A stretch of DNA of 64,000 bases from Physcomitrium patens (lineage: Eukaryota; Streptophyta; Bryopsida; Funariales; Funariaceae), in NCBI RefSeq assembly GCF_000002425.4, contig NC_037269.1:3051146-3115145 (forward strand), in the 5' to 3' direction. A model generated the notes under the pieces. The model ran no database searches. It was not told the origin of the DNA and worked only from the letters and a program-made list of their open reading frames with translations. Below, one piece after another: positions 23,001 through 32,719 of this stretch; within the stretch, counting starts at the first letter, position 1; every line of letters starts with the position of its first letter. The translations under genes were made by a program, and so were the position numbers.

Positions 23001-23324
23001 CAATGGTCGTCCATCTATGACTTCTACATGGACAGGCTTAAGTTTCTTTACAAGAGAAATATTGTGAAGCTTGGCAAACTCTTCATCTATAAAGCAAGCG
23101 GATGCACTCGAGTCTAATAAAGCATCGACTTGTAGTTCTTGAATACCCAGATGTAAAGGTACCATAAAACAATCTGAAGGTTGAGCTGAGAGAAAGGGAC
23201 CTTGATTAATTTTGGATGTTGAGATGTCCAGCCGCACGGTCCCTATTGTGGCTGGGCATCCTTGTTTTCCTGCATGCTTGTACTCCTGAGTCTTGTTGTT
23301 TGAGGCTTCTGTTTCTTCCGACAA
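20091..23324 (-). CDS. Element C pol polyprotein (protease-RT-RNase H-integrase)
   Basis: The 1077-codon ORF is the most complete pol in the window. Protease lies near residues 55-150 with [13 protein letters not shown] at about 68-80, where Gly of the usual DSGA is Ser. RT has [20 protein letters not shown] and [11 protein letters not shown] intact. RNase H shows [11 protein letters not shown], the HDKELLAI Glu and [12 protein letters not shown]. Integrase has the H2C2 zinc region followed by Asp (MDFITDL), Asp (SDRGTQF) and Glu ([11 protein letters not shown]). It lies in the -1 frame relative to gag, overlapping it by 82 nt. The ATG at 23,324 is simply the first in the ORF; expression by -1 frameshift is inferred. 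A one-base deletion near 20,110 removes the chromodomain. Confidence 0.9.
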   Translation of the reverse strand: MSEETEASNNKTQEYKHAGKQGCPATIGTVRLDISTSKINQGPFLSAQPSDCFMVPLHLGIQELQVDALLDSSASACFIDEEFAKLHNISLVKKLKPVHVEVIDGRPLSSGNVIHETKPLKVRLENHESNIVFNVIKTPSCPIILGLFWLDRYNLLIDWKLRKVTFPTNSLKVESAKTMSRNKSLFIGARAFMKEAKQNTPLVIFATPTREDATPTLVIPKQYEEFKDVFEKKNADMLLEHRLYDCAIELQEGAQPPFGPIYNLSQTELTELRKYIDKNLAKNFIRHSKSPAGAPILFVKKKDGSLRMCVDYRGLNKVTKKNRYPLPLISGLLEQLGRARIFTKIDLRGAYNLVRIKEGDEWKTAFRTRYGHFEYNVMPFGLTNAPAVFQHMMNDIFREHLDDFIVIYLDDILIFSKNEEEHEKHVRLVLKKLRERGLYAKLEKCLFHQIEMEFLEFIATTEGLKMDPKKVEAIMSWKVSKTVRDVQCFLGFANYYRIFIKNYSQVAASLTRLTCKDKLEWGPIAEKAFQDLKMVFTTTPILVHPDFTKAFYLETDASDFALGAVLSQMGVDEKLHPVAFYSQKFSAAEINYEIHDKELLAIVDSFQEWRHFLEGTAHPVTVYTDHKNLEYFMSARVLNRRQARWSMSLSRFDFVITYRPGKQQGLSDALSRRSYLAPKAGDASFDQQCTTLLKLEKFRLNAAIVPIDADFLDQVQAATIEDSLVLDIKQHASDDKFKMEGDLVYFEEQLYISKGPTRLRVLQSRHDFPTAGHFGFNKTLELISRDFWWPQMWKDVKDFVVSCDICSRSKNPRHRPYGLLQPLSIPHRPWSLISMDFITDLPPSNSFDSIFVVVDRLTKMAHFVPCKKTSSSKDTARLFLDNVYRYHGLPDDIVSDRGTQFVSKFWKSLFEILKVDIKLSSTFHPQTDGQTERVNQVLEQYLRCTINYQQDDWAAYLPLAEFAYNNTLHASTQQTPFFSNYRYHPKLDLWSSSTINNPTAEGLVKELSQLQTILKLQLQTAQESYKASADKFRNQAPKFRIGDKVWLLRRNIKTKRPCDKLDYRRLKPFVFRSRSIL

Positions 23325-24292
23325 TCTACAGCTTTATGGCCCACTTCTCCGCAATATAAACACAAGTTTTGTTCAAACCGTCGCTTCCTTTCCTCAGCTG
23401 TGAGGGGTTTGAAACGTACCGCATCAATTTGCATGGGTTCAGGATCTGTGGAGTGATTCTCTGGACCTTTTGAAAATGTAGCAAATGCTCCATCATTTCT
23501 CCAGCCTGATCGTCTTTCTTGTCGTAATTCAAAGAGGCGGTTGTCACAAATAATTGCCTGAGATATAAGTTCTTCTAAAGTATCCGCCTTAGGCATGGTG
23601 ATCAATAAGTTCTTGACATCATCTCTCAGTCCATATCGAAATCGTGTCATGAACGCCTTATCATTCCAATCAAGGTCACATGTAAGCTGTTGAAATTCTG
23701 CAGCATAGATTGCAGCAGAACGTGATCCTTGTCGCAGATTTTGTATCTTTCTTTCAGCCACTCTTTCTCGATCACTATCTCCAAACGCAGCAGTAAGTCT
23801 CTCTATGAAAGCCTCTAGGTCGTACAATATTGGAGAATCCTTCTCCAATAGTAGAGCAAACCAAGAGCGAGCATTTCCTGATAGAAGAGTACCTATGAAA
23901 GCAACCTGGGTAAATCCATTCGGATAACGAGAAGGGTATAGGCGTAGGTAAAGCCGTACTTGTTGCACAAAACCTCGAAAGTTGGCTCTTGTTCCGTCAA
24001 ACTTGTCTGACATACTCGCTTTTGGTTCTTTCGTACTAATCCTTGAAGTATCTATAGGGGTCGTATGTGACACATGTCTTGCTTCTCTCAGTCGAATAAT
24101 CTCTTGTTGTAGGCTATGAATTTCGCGTCTAGCTTCTTTGGTCACTAGATCAATTTGAGGTTCTTTACTTGGATTACGAAGAAATGTAATCTCCTTTTGT
24201 ACACTATTCATAAGAGCTTGAAGATCTGCAAGAGTTGCCACTCTATTGTCTACTTGTGGAGATGCACTATCTATGACCTTGTCTAATTCCAT
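23243..24292 (-). CDS. Element C gag (349 aa)
   Basis: Intact ORF from the ATG at 24,292 to the TAG at 23,243. An N-terminal heptad-rich region (residues about 20-75) may form a coiled coil. A capsid-like region follows from about 98 (KFDGTRANFRGFVQQ) to 270. A CCHC knuckle [14 protein letters not shown] lies at about 311-324, with a basic tail. It would assemble the particle and bind genomic RNA. GGAAAAC sits 18 nt before the stop inside the overlap with pol. The homologues in A, B1 and B2 all have stops, so this is the only apparently functional gag here. Confidence 0.9.
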   Translation of the reverse strand: MELDKVIDSASPQVDNRVATLADLQALMNSVQKEITFLRNPSKEPQIDLVTKEARREIHSLQQEIIRLREARHVSHTTPIDTSRISTKEPKASMSDKFDGTRANFRGFVQQVRLYLRLYPSRYPNGFTQVAFIGTLLSGNARSWFALLLEKDSPILYDLEAFIERLTAAFGDSDRERVAERKIQNLRQGSRSAAIYAAEFQQLTCDLDWNDKAFMTRFRYGLRDDVKNLLITMPKADTLEELISQAIICDNRLFELRQERRSGWRNDGAFATFSKGPENHSTDPEPMQIDAVRFKPLTAEERKRRFEQNLCLYCGEVGHKAVDCRKKQKPQTTRLRSTSMQENKDAQPQ

Positions 24293-24820
24293 ATTTAGAG
24301 AATAGATGGATTAAAATTTTGAGAGAAGAAGAAATTGCTAAGTCTCTTGGAGAAAATTGTAGCACTACTTGTCACTAAAACCTACTCGGAGAAAAGGAAA
24401 AAAAAAAAAAAACACTAAACGATTTCAGTTTTAGAGGAGGGTAATCTGCAACCTCTAAAAATGCCTCAATGCTTTCGAGAAGAGGGGTAATCCGCACTCT
24501 ATCAAGAAAGCAAAGCTCTGAAATCGATGTTAACAGTCTTTTCTACTAGCTATGCTAAACAAAAAGAAGGAATTAATATCAGTCCAAGAGAGGGTAATCC
24601 GCAACCCTTAGAACGCTCAAGTATCTCCAAGGAAAAGGGTAGTTCACTCTCTGCCTCAAAGAACTAAGCTTTGATATTGTGATTGAGAAAATATCAGTTT
24701 AGAGGAAGGTAATCCGCAACCTCTAAAAAATGCTAGTATACCTTCAAGTAGAGGGGTAATCCACACTCTACTAAGAAAGAACTAGCTCTGATATCTCAAG
24801 TTAGTGTAGTCTTGACAAAC
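24293..24820 (-). other. Element C leader with three tandem hairpin/PBS-like units
   Basis: Between gag and the 5' LTR lie three imperfect units (about 24,421-24,530, 24,571-24,680 and 24,690-24,796). Each carries GGGTAATCCGCA-type cores flanked by inverted repeats (such as TTAGAGG...CCTCTAA). Each ends in a version of AGCTCTGATAT: AGCTCTGAAAT, AGCTTTGATAT and AGCTCTGATAT. On the RNA strand this reads ATATCAGAGCT, close to the tRNA-iMet primer site. A 16-18 A tract at about 24,394-24,411 precedes the units. Confidence 0.65.
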
Positions 24821-25292
24821 TGTCACGGACACAAAATACAGACTTGAAATCTAACAAGAAGTTCAAGAAGAAGTGGCAGAACTAGATTAAACAGATGAGT
24901 ACAAGAACAACACCAGAAAGGTGAGCTAGAACTCCAAGAGATGTGTTGTCGAGACTGAAGAACTCTTCAGCCTCGACTCCTATATATACTACTGGCCTAT
25001 GGTTCTAAGGAAGCGCATCAAGAAGCTTCCCAAGAACTATGAAGCTTCTCGAGCAACTACCCAAGAGCTAGAAAGCTTCTCAAGTAACTTCCTAGAATCT
25101 ACTAGAATATTCTAAGAATCTTCTATAGCCTTCTAAGGGAATCTTTAGGGAATCTTCAAAGAATCTTTAGGAAATCTTTGAAGAATATTCTAAGAGAATA
25201 TTCAAGGAATCTTCTGGAAGTTTCTAGAGACTTCTTTCTAGAAGGTTCTAGAAACTTGTCTCTAGAAAGGTCTAAGGACTATGTCCCTAACA
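24821..25292 (-). repeat. 5' LTR of element C (472 bp)
   Basis: Identical by eye to 18,750-19,221. It also acts as the 3' LTR of a collapsed upstream copy, since polypurine-tract and accessory-ORF-side sequence follows directly at 25,293. Confidence 0.95.
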
Positions 25293-25347
25293 TCACCTCC
25301 TCCTTTAGCTTCAAGGTCTCCGAGATGCAATGTTATCGTCAATCAAT
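25293..25347 (-). other. Remnant of a second C copy (polypurine tract and 3' internal end)
   Basis: Fifty-five bases match 19,222-19,276 with one difference (GAGATG against GAGAAG). They contain the polypurine tract complement TCACCTCCTCCTTT. At 25,347/25,348 the sequence switches to the B2 gag start with an AAT shared by both parents. Confidence 0.88.
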
Positions 25348-25638
25348 GTCTTGGCCATTCTAAGAGAAGGACAGAAATGACTCTACAAGAAGACAATATT
25401 GGTTTAGAGGAGGGTACTCCGCAACCTCTAAAATGCCTTAAGAGCTTCAAGAAAAGGGATAATCCACTCTCTCCAAGAAGAATAAGACTCCAATATTGTA
25501 ACAAAAGAAGTATCAGTTTAGAGGAGGGTAATCCACAACCTCTAAAGTGCTAGTACACTTCCAAGTAGAGGGGTAATCCACACTCTAACAAAGAAGAAAC
25601 TAGCTCTGATATCTGAGGTGAGTGAAGTCTTGACAAAT
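25348..25638 (-). other. B2 gag start and leader with two repeat units
   Basis: B2 gag ATG at 25,358, followed outward by a leader with two hairpin units (about 25,398-25,500 and 25,511-25,615). It closely matches B1 9289-9588. The unit next to the LTR ends in AGCTCTGATAT, and the distal unit is degenerate there. Confidence 0.75.
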
Positions 25639-26054
25639 TGTCACGGACACAGAAATACAGACTCGAGATCTAACAAGAAGTTCAAGAAGAACTGGCAAGA
25701 ACTAGATTAATCAGATGAGAACAACACCAAAGAGGTGAGCTAGAGCTCCAAGAGATGTGTTGTCGAGACTGAAGAACTCTTCAGCCTCGATTCCAATATA
25801 TACTCCTATTTAGGAAGCTTCTTAAGCAATTTCTACTAACTAAGAAGCTTCTAGAAGGTTCTAGAGACTTGCTTCTAGAAGGTTCTAGAAACTTATCTCT
25901 AGAAGGTTCTAAAGACTATGTCCCTAACATCTTCTACCAACTAAGAAGCTTCTAGAAGGTTCCAGAGACTTACTTCTAGAAGGTTCTAGAAGCTTGTCTC
26001 TAAAAGGTTCTAGAAACTTGTCTCTAGAAGGTTCTAAGGACTATGTCCCTAACA
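25639..26054 (-). repeat. 5' LTR of B2 (416 bp)
   Basis: Pairs with 13,363-13,778. It has the same doubled CTTCTA...CCTAACA tail and many TTCTAGAAGGTTCTAGAA motifs. It is followed by the ATTCT duplication at 26,055. Confidence 0.94.
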
Positions 26055-26159
26055 ATTCTTCATCTCTTTCACCTTTTAGTTGTGTTACATGACGACATTA
26101 AATTAGTGGAGGAGGATTAGTTATAACAAGGCATGGATAGGATATTTGTATTATTTGTA

Positions 26160-26545
26160 CATAGAAATATGTAATTGGAGTTCCATTTGGGAAGTTTCTA
26201 GAATTGAAGTTAAAGTTGTGATTTAGATGGAATCCACTATAGAACCTTATAAAAAGATTTAAGGTGGTTATCATGGTGGGATCCACTTGTAAAATCTTCT
26301 AGAAAGGTAGTTATCTTAGTAAAGTCCAGTACTAGAAAAATTCTAGAAAGTTTCAAGATAATTGGACAAAATATAAATAAGACTAGTTGAAGCCATTTGG
26401 GACATTTGGTCAAGTATAGCTTTTGATTCTTTCTCTCAATAAAGTTTGATTTTCTTATTCCATTCTATTTGGTTCTATTTGATTTTAGATCTTAGAAAAT
26501 CTGAGCTTGTTTCAGTAGAGGCTTATAGACAAATACATAGTGGTG
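26160..26545 (+). promoter_or_regulatory. LTR- or promoter-like module with heat-shock-element-like motifs
   Basis: Plus-strand sequence has GGGAAGTTTCTAGAATTGAAG (GAAnnTTCnnGAA) near 26,190, and further CTTCTAGAAAGG and ATTCTAGAAAGTTTC near 26,300 and 26,340. An A/T-rich TATA-like ATAAATAAG lies near 26,373 and an AATAAAG polyadenylation-type signal near 26,440. The layout resembles U3-R-U5 of a solo LTR in plus orientation. I could not fix its ends or find a matching partner. Confidence 0.35.
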
Positions 26546-27028
26546 GTGGCTTACAATTTGAAGAATACAAGTACCATAATAAGGAAAGCATTACTACAAC
26601 TAAGTGTTGTCAAGAATTTGCTATGCAAGGCATAGTCTGCAAATTGACGAAAGAAAAAGAGGTAAGATTTTTCAATTCTTAAATAGCCAAAAAGGTATAT
26701 GGCAAAATCTGCATGGCCTACAATTTGTGCCTCAGATATTGATTAAATATTGAATGTTGGTGATACCTTATCATCAATAAGAATATATTTGCTATTACCA
26801 CAAATCTGAGGGATATATTTTCTATTAACAAGAATACATAGATATTCTTCATATTTCAACATATTTGAAGAATATATATGATATTTTTCCTAAATTTACA
26901 ACAAGACTTTTGGTTTGAATATTAAAAATAATAGCTACCATCTTCTATTTTATTATTAAATATTACTTTAATATATTTTAAAAGATTTTTATATTAATTT
27001 TTTAATAGCAATATGCTAAAGTAATATT

Positions 27029-27069
<41 letters not shown>

Positions 27070-28139
27070 TAACTTTATAAGAGTTTTAAAAATCACAACA
27101 ATATATATTGTTAAAGTGTGCATCAATATTATTATATAGAATGATATTTCAGCATGTTTTAAAATTTAAAAAAATAAAAATAAAAATAAAAATAAAAAAA
27201 TCAATATTATTAAACATAATCTTTGGACAACAATGATAAATGATGTATTTTAAGATCAAATTGGATATAAGTTGTGTTTGGATAAACAACTGCAATTGAT
27301 TTAAAGAGGAAACAACACATATATTCTAATTAAAATTTACTAAAATTTGGTAGAAATATATTTTTACTATTTATTTATATATTAAAACAATGTAACTTAC
27401 TTCAAAAAGCATCTTCTATTAATTAGAACACACATAGTTTTAAGATAATATTTCAATTTTGTCGTACTACAATAAAAAGAAATATGAAATTTATTTCTTT
27501 TTATATAAAATTATAATATTAAGAAAATTATTTAAAGGTTTAGAAAAAACTATAGATGATTAAGAAATCAAAAGAATAGCAAGACTTTCTTAAAACACCT
27601 GATTATTAAATAAAGATTTTTTAACTACTTATTTTATAATTTCTAATAGAACATATGACTACAAATAAGATGCTTCTATGCATTGTTTATAGCTTTATTA
27701 AAAAATGTAGTTAAAAAATGAATTTTAAGCATCAATATATGAGATTTTGATGAAATAAAATATATTTTAAAAATTCTATTAATCTTAGAACAATGTAGCA
27801 AAATTACAAAGAGATTGAATTTGTTAAATCATGTAATGATAAAAGAGTAGTCTTTCCCTTACTATAGAACACTATGGAAGCTGTAAAAACTTATGGATTG
27901 AGATAGTTAATATTGAAGTTTTTCCTCATATTATCACCATCTGTTAATAATAAGAATACAAATTTACTAGGATAAATTACACAAAAACCATATTCATTTT
28001 TTAAAAAATTAATTTATAATATTAGTTTATATGTATATATACTGTAAGTAATGAATTTTTATTTGATACATTTTTATTTGAATTTATTTTACTTTATTAT
28101 TTATAATTTATTGTATTTTTATTTATTTATTTAGTTAAA
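26546..28139. other. AT-rich intergenic DNA
   Basis: Very AT-rich, with short ORFs that show no family resemblance. It contains a (TA)n tract at 27,032-27,067 and A-rich stretches. Composition changes sharply to GC-rich at about 28,140, where the hydrolase gene's 5' region begins. No other feature is seen. Confidence 0.7.
27032..27067. repeat. (TA)n microsatellite
   Basis: Uninterrupted AT dinucleotide repeat of about 36 bp, able to form a cruciform. Confidence 0.95.
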
Positions 28140-28471
28140 AATGTATTTGAAAGCGAATGAGGAAAGCCAGCCCCGCCCCACCCCCGCGCCCGCCCTTCCC
28201 GGCCATCTTCGTCTGTGCCAAGGATGTGCCTGCGTGAGTATGGCTCGCGGCCTTCACTGGCATATAAAGATCTCGCGAACTTGCAAGTAAGAGGCTGAAA
28301 ATGGGCGTTATCCAGAGCCAGACAATTAACTACCTTCCTTCCTTCCAGGCTGCCAGCGCCATGACCTTCCCTGCCTGCCTGGCTTCCCCCTCCCCTCGTC
28401 GACGCCACGACCCTGATCGAATTGGAGCCCAGGAGTGAGTGAGTGAGTGAGTGATTGTGTGAGTGTGTGAG
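28140..28471 (+). promoter_or_regulatory. Probable promoter/5' UTR of the hydrolase gene
   Basis: A GC-rich block that starts abruptly against AT-rich DNA and leads to the ATG at 28,472. It includes a TGAG tandem repeat (about 28,433-28,470) directly before the start codon. No clear TATA box is seen. Transcript start is unknown. Confidence 0.5.
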
Positions 28472-31400
28472 ATGGCAGAGTCCCGAGCGATGGCAGCTGC
28501 TCAGTCACACCTCCCAATCGTTGTCCTGCGAAGGGGTTTGCCGGAATCTGCCGGAGTGCGCTCGGGGGGAGTACTTCAAGTGCCTGGTCGCAGGCGAGCA
28601 GGGTCGTTGATTGTGGCTGCAGCGTCGGATGAGAGCGGGGGGATGAAGAAGGACCCGAGACGCCCCAGTGAGGGGATCTTTAGCTTCGTGACGGACAATG
28701 AATCTAGTCGGAATGCAATCCAGCTGCCAAATGCGCCCGCTATGGATGGCAATTTGGGGCAGATGATCACGGTTCGTGTTGCAATATCTTTTGATAGAAA
28801 TGCATTCATTCCATTTGAAATTTTATGAGAACTAGTGACTGCATGTTGTAGTTGTTTTCTGTTACTGGATGTCACCGAAATTTTCATTCAGATGCTAGCA
28901 CCTATATGGATTGCACCACCCAGTTTGGAGTAAAATCCATTGGACTTGGACGATGATTCTTGCTCAAAGATTTGGTGAATTCTTCAAGTATGCAAAGTGG
29001 AATATTTTCGTGTGAGCGGAGTGGTTGTGGCGGGTTGTGTTTGTTTTTGTCTTTGAAATTTCGAATGGAATCATGGAGACAGCAAATTGAAAATAAGGGA
29101 AGAGATTATGGCTCATATTTGCGAGCAGGCGAGTTTCGATGGTGGGTCAGAGAAACAGGTACTCATGCACCACTTGGCCTGATTTTTAATCTCTCAAATC
29201 ATCAAGACCTTTCCACTGAACTTGAAAGTAATCCAGGAAATGGGAAAGTGCCCACGTTACAAGGCAGATATAGGCTGTCGTGAAGCAAATTCTTTATTTA
29301 GATTGGGATGGTCATTGTCATTGTATGAAGAGGTTGAATTTTTCGGTACATTGAATTCTATCAAACCAATCAAGAAGAGATTCTCAGCAGACTATTATCT
29401 AGTTCCACCAATATAGCCACCTGTTGCAAACCTGTAAAGTCCTGCTGTGCTCTTTTGCTGCTTTTTTCTTCAATTGCACGAGACTGCATTTTGAGATTAT
29501 AAAGGACACGCAGGTTCTCGTGACGCAAGGAATGGTACTGTGGTTTTCTTGCATGGTGCACCTACTCAATCCTACAGCTACAGAGTCGTGTTGGAACAGG
29601 TTAGCTCTCTTTATTGCCTCTTATATTGCCACGGAAATGTAAATTAGAACGCTTGTTGAATACTATCCAACGCCCACTCATGCGGAGGTTCCTGCAGATG
29701 GCTAAAGAAGGATATCATTGCTATGCTCCAGACTGGATCGGTTTCGGATTTAGTGAAAAGCCTCAACCCGAATACGAGTTTTCTTACACAGGTACTCGAT
29801 TCATTGCCTGAGCACGATATTGACCACGTTTTGAACGTATCATGCACTCATAACTGCCTGTAATCTGAGGTCCATTTGTGTCATACACTAGCAGTGCCCG
29901 ATGTGTTGCCGAAGAAATTTCATGATTGTCAGTTTCAGTTAGGGATATTGATCCACCCTTGGCCTTCTGATCCACTACTGCAGAGGAAGCTTATCACGAG
30001 GAGTTTGACAAGTTACTTGCTAAGCTGGACATTTCATCCCCCTTCTATCTTGTCACTCAGGTATCAGAAACCTATTGTGACTTATTAAACCTCACAGTTT
30101 GTTGAATATGCTATCTGTTAAATCCATCTTCGTGTTAACCTTTCTCCAATATTTGTTGTCTCGTTTGGCGTCTGTTGTTTGTTCGTGTATTTCTCACAAA
30201 GCAAATAATACTTGATCGTTACTTCTTTTCTGGCTGCCTCATTTCTCCCATGTCAACTCTCGGCAATTTGTACCCCATTGAAAAAATTACTTGTATTTGG
30301 AAGATTCAAGAACACATCAGCGACGTAATGAACAAATTCTGATGATCCTATGTTCTCTATCAGGGCTTTATAACGGGATCATATGGCTTAACGTGGGCTC
30401 TGAAAAACCCTACTCGGGTGAAGAAGGTTGTTGCAATGAATACACCACTGACACCATCTGCTCCTCTTCCAGGAATATTTCAACAATTGAGGTGATCAAA
30501 TCTTCCTTTTTGAGGAGTTGTTATCAATAGTAAACATGTTTAACAGAAGATAGTGATATATTTCCACCAGAGTCCTGTCCATGATTTCATTCCATAGTCT
30601 AAATTTTGGTACTAGATGTGAATTTGACTCTATATGCTCTGTCAATGTGAATTCTGAAGCTGTTAAAGGATTTCATTTAGGAGGGTTTTGTAACTAATCG
30701 AATTAACAATTGTGTTGTATCAAGCATCCAATTCGTTCCTATTCTGGTGTTGAGATCATATTTTTTAATTGTGACAGGTTTCCTTTAGTTGGGGAATTCA
30801 CCTGTCAAAATGCCATTCTTCCAGAGAGATTTGTGGAAGCTGGAAGTCCGTAAGATACAGCACCTCACCTTCAATCACTGGGATTCTCTGATATGAATGA
30901 GTGAAGTACATTTCACTGCAAAACGTTCTAATGTCTATACCAGTTCCTGAAAGCCTTTGAAGTTGCCGAAGGATTGGGCTTGTGGATAACCCTAAGGGGA
31001 TGTATAATATTGTCTGCAGGTATGTTCTTGAGCTGGATGATGCTGATGTTTATCGTCTTCCATATCTGGACAGCAGCGATCCAGGCTTTTGTAAGCCTCC
31101 TTGAATCCTCTAGTCGTTTAGATTATCAGTGACCTGTTAAGTTTCGTATTTATTCGGTGCTGTGTACACTGCTCTATTTCCTTTTCTGCATACTCGAAGC
31201 TGTTGGTTTCGTTGGATCACATTTTCGTATCCGTCAATGCTTCAGCTCTTTTAGCTGCGGCTCGAAAGGCTCCACTCAAGGATCTAACCACACGAATCGC
31301 TCAAGGATTTGCTTCTTCCAGGTATGCTAAACCTCCCATTGTATTGAGAGATGATAAAGTGGTCACAACGATCCTAGTTCGTGAGGCATCCTCACTGTTG

Positions 31401-31944
31401 AAATCTGTTTTCCAGTCGTTACAGGAAATGAATATGCAAGGTATCTCACCTTGGAGGCAATCGCAATTTCTTTTGAATGACCTGTTCTGAATGTGTATCA
31501 TCTGATTCACGAATTTTGGTTCGTGGTACAGTGACCTATTTGTTCGTTTTTGTGAAAGTTTGTTGAACCTATAAATTGCTTGTTTGTTAAAATACAGTTG
31601 GAAGGTACCAACGACAGTTGCATGGGGCGTAAGTGACAAGCATTTACCCAAATCCGAAGCAGAGAATTTCGTGAAAACCAACCCCGATGTACTCAAGGCA
31701 GTCATGCTTGATGGCACCGGTCATTTGCCACAAGAAGACTGGTATTGCGTCCTTTCGCGCTCTCTCTGAAGCACACGATATGATCTTCGGTAGTTAAGTT
31801 CATCTGAGAGTCTTCGTTAGAGGAGGGCTTATTTACATGTTAAACATGCATAGTGTTGAATTTCCATCCATTGCTTATCTTAAATGCTGTTTCCATTGCA
31901 GGCCAGAAAAAGTGGTCGAGGCTCTCACAAGATTCTTTTATTAG
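28472..31944 (+). CDS. Plastid-type alpha/beta-hydrolase, haloalkane-dehalogenase-like fold (11 exons)
   Basis: Exons, chosen by GT-AG sites, phase and homology: 28472-28771, 29083-29158, 29514-29599, 29698-29791, 29984-30060, 30364-30491, 30778-30849, 31020-31090, 31246-31321, 31598-31741, 31902-31944. All phases agree and give 388 residues. The first ~55 residues are rich in Ala, Ser and Arg, like a chloroplast transit peptide. The fold shows VVFLHGAPTQSYSYR (HG at 139-140), CYAPDWIGFGFSEKPQP, GSYGLTWALKNP, an Asp in WGVSDKHLP (about 340) and the C-terminal GTGHLPQEDWP (His 369). The nucleophile elbow reads LVTQGF, so Gly 212 sits where Asp or Ser is expected. Resembles plant chloroplast alpha/beta-hydrolases of unknown substrate. 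The family call is firm; the activity is not. Confidence 0.88.
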
Positions 31945-32185
31945 CCGACTATCTCGATTATTATTCAGAAAAGGCCATTCTTTTGATGCTTTTTCGACAT
32001 TATAGCATACGTCTTCATATCCATACTTGATATCATTGTGCAGCTCCTCATCTTATTTTACTCATCCTTTTTTCCTTCTGATTTCAAATACTTCAGTATC
32101 AAAAGAAGTCGTGAAGTCGTGATTTCAAATACTTCGTCTTTTTTTATAAAAATTATTTAAGAAAAAAAATTGAGGATTCTACAAT

Positions 32186-32213
32186 AAATATATATATATA
32201 TATATATATATAT
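32186..32213. repeat. (TA)n microsatellite
   Basis: Uninterrupted TA repeat of about 28 bp. Confidence 0.95.
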
Positions 32214-32322
32214 GATCAAAATTTAATTCTGAAAATATTTTTAATACAAACATAGAATTAAAATTTATTTTTAAGTTTTGAAAACTCTAGTTGTAGTTAC
32301 AAAAAATATGAATAAAAAGTTT

Positions 32323-32324
<2 letters not shown>

Positions 32325-32355
<31 letters not shown>
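32325..32355. repeat. (TA)n microsatellite
   Basis: Uninterrupted TA repeat of about 31 bp. Confidence 0.95.
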
Positions 32356-32357
<2 letters not shown>

Positions 32358-32719
32358 AAAATCAAAGATTATACAAATGATAATTTTGTACTTATAGACA
32401 AATTACTTTACTGTAAATAATCATTGATTTGATTCCCTAAACTTGTACAATTCTAAATTGTTTAATCACAATACAACTTTCCTACTACAAGTCATTTTGA
32501 TTTCAAAAAAACAAAAAATTGATATTTATAAACTACAAGTGACTACAAATAAAAAAAATTATATATAAGTGTTTTTAAACTTCTAGTATATGTACTTGAG
32601 TCAAGACTTTAAAAGATCAATAATATAAATTTTCTTAAAAATTCATTTAATTGCATCACAAAAATAAAATGATTAATTTCATTTCTTACAAATTCTTCAT
32701 TTATTAACAAAATGTCAAT

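Larger units (their letters stand above)
18750..25347 (-). mobile_element. Ty3/gypsy chromodomain element C plus a 55-bp remnant of a second copy
   Basis: The LTRs at 18,750-19,221 and 24,821-25,292 are both 472 bp and identical by eye, so the element is very young or was homogenised. Internal region: leader with three repeat units, gag (349 aa), pol (1077-aa ORF), chromodomain tail after a frameshift, accessory ORF and polypurine tract. Next to the 5' LTR, 25,293-25,347 repeats the internal 3' end found beside the other LTR, and then B2 gag resumes. No target duplication flanks the unit (AGCGA on the left, TCACC on the right). Confidence 0.92.
13363..26054 (-). mobile_element. Ty3/gypsy chromodomain element B2 with nested element C
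   Basis: Paired 416-bp LTRs (13,363-13,778 and 25,639-26,054) share a doubled tail block absent from B1. They are flanked by ATTCT at 13,358-13,362 and 26,055-26,059, a perfect 5-bp target duplication. The internal region is interrupted in gag at 18,750-25,347 by element C. Without C, B2 is about 6.1 kb. Its coding region carries many stops. Confidence 0.93.
31945..32719. other. Hydrolase 3' flank and AT-rich DNA
   Basis: Probable 3' UTR just after the stop, then AT-rich DNA with (TA)n tracts at 32,186-32,213 and 32,325-32,355. No gene is seen. Confidence 0.6.

Noticed and set aside
22645..23067. Plus-strand ORF of 140 codons within element C
   Set aside because: Antisense to intact protease/RT coding sequence; no independent support.
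28127..28517. Minus-strand ORFs over the hydrolase leader
   Set aside because: Low-complexity reads of GC-rich leader DNA containing TGAG repeats; no family resemblance, and on the wrong strand for the gene.
29370..29561. Minus-strand ORF across intron 2 and exon 3 of the hydrolase
   Set aside because: Antisense to a well-supported exon; no homology.
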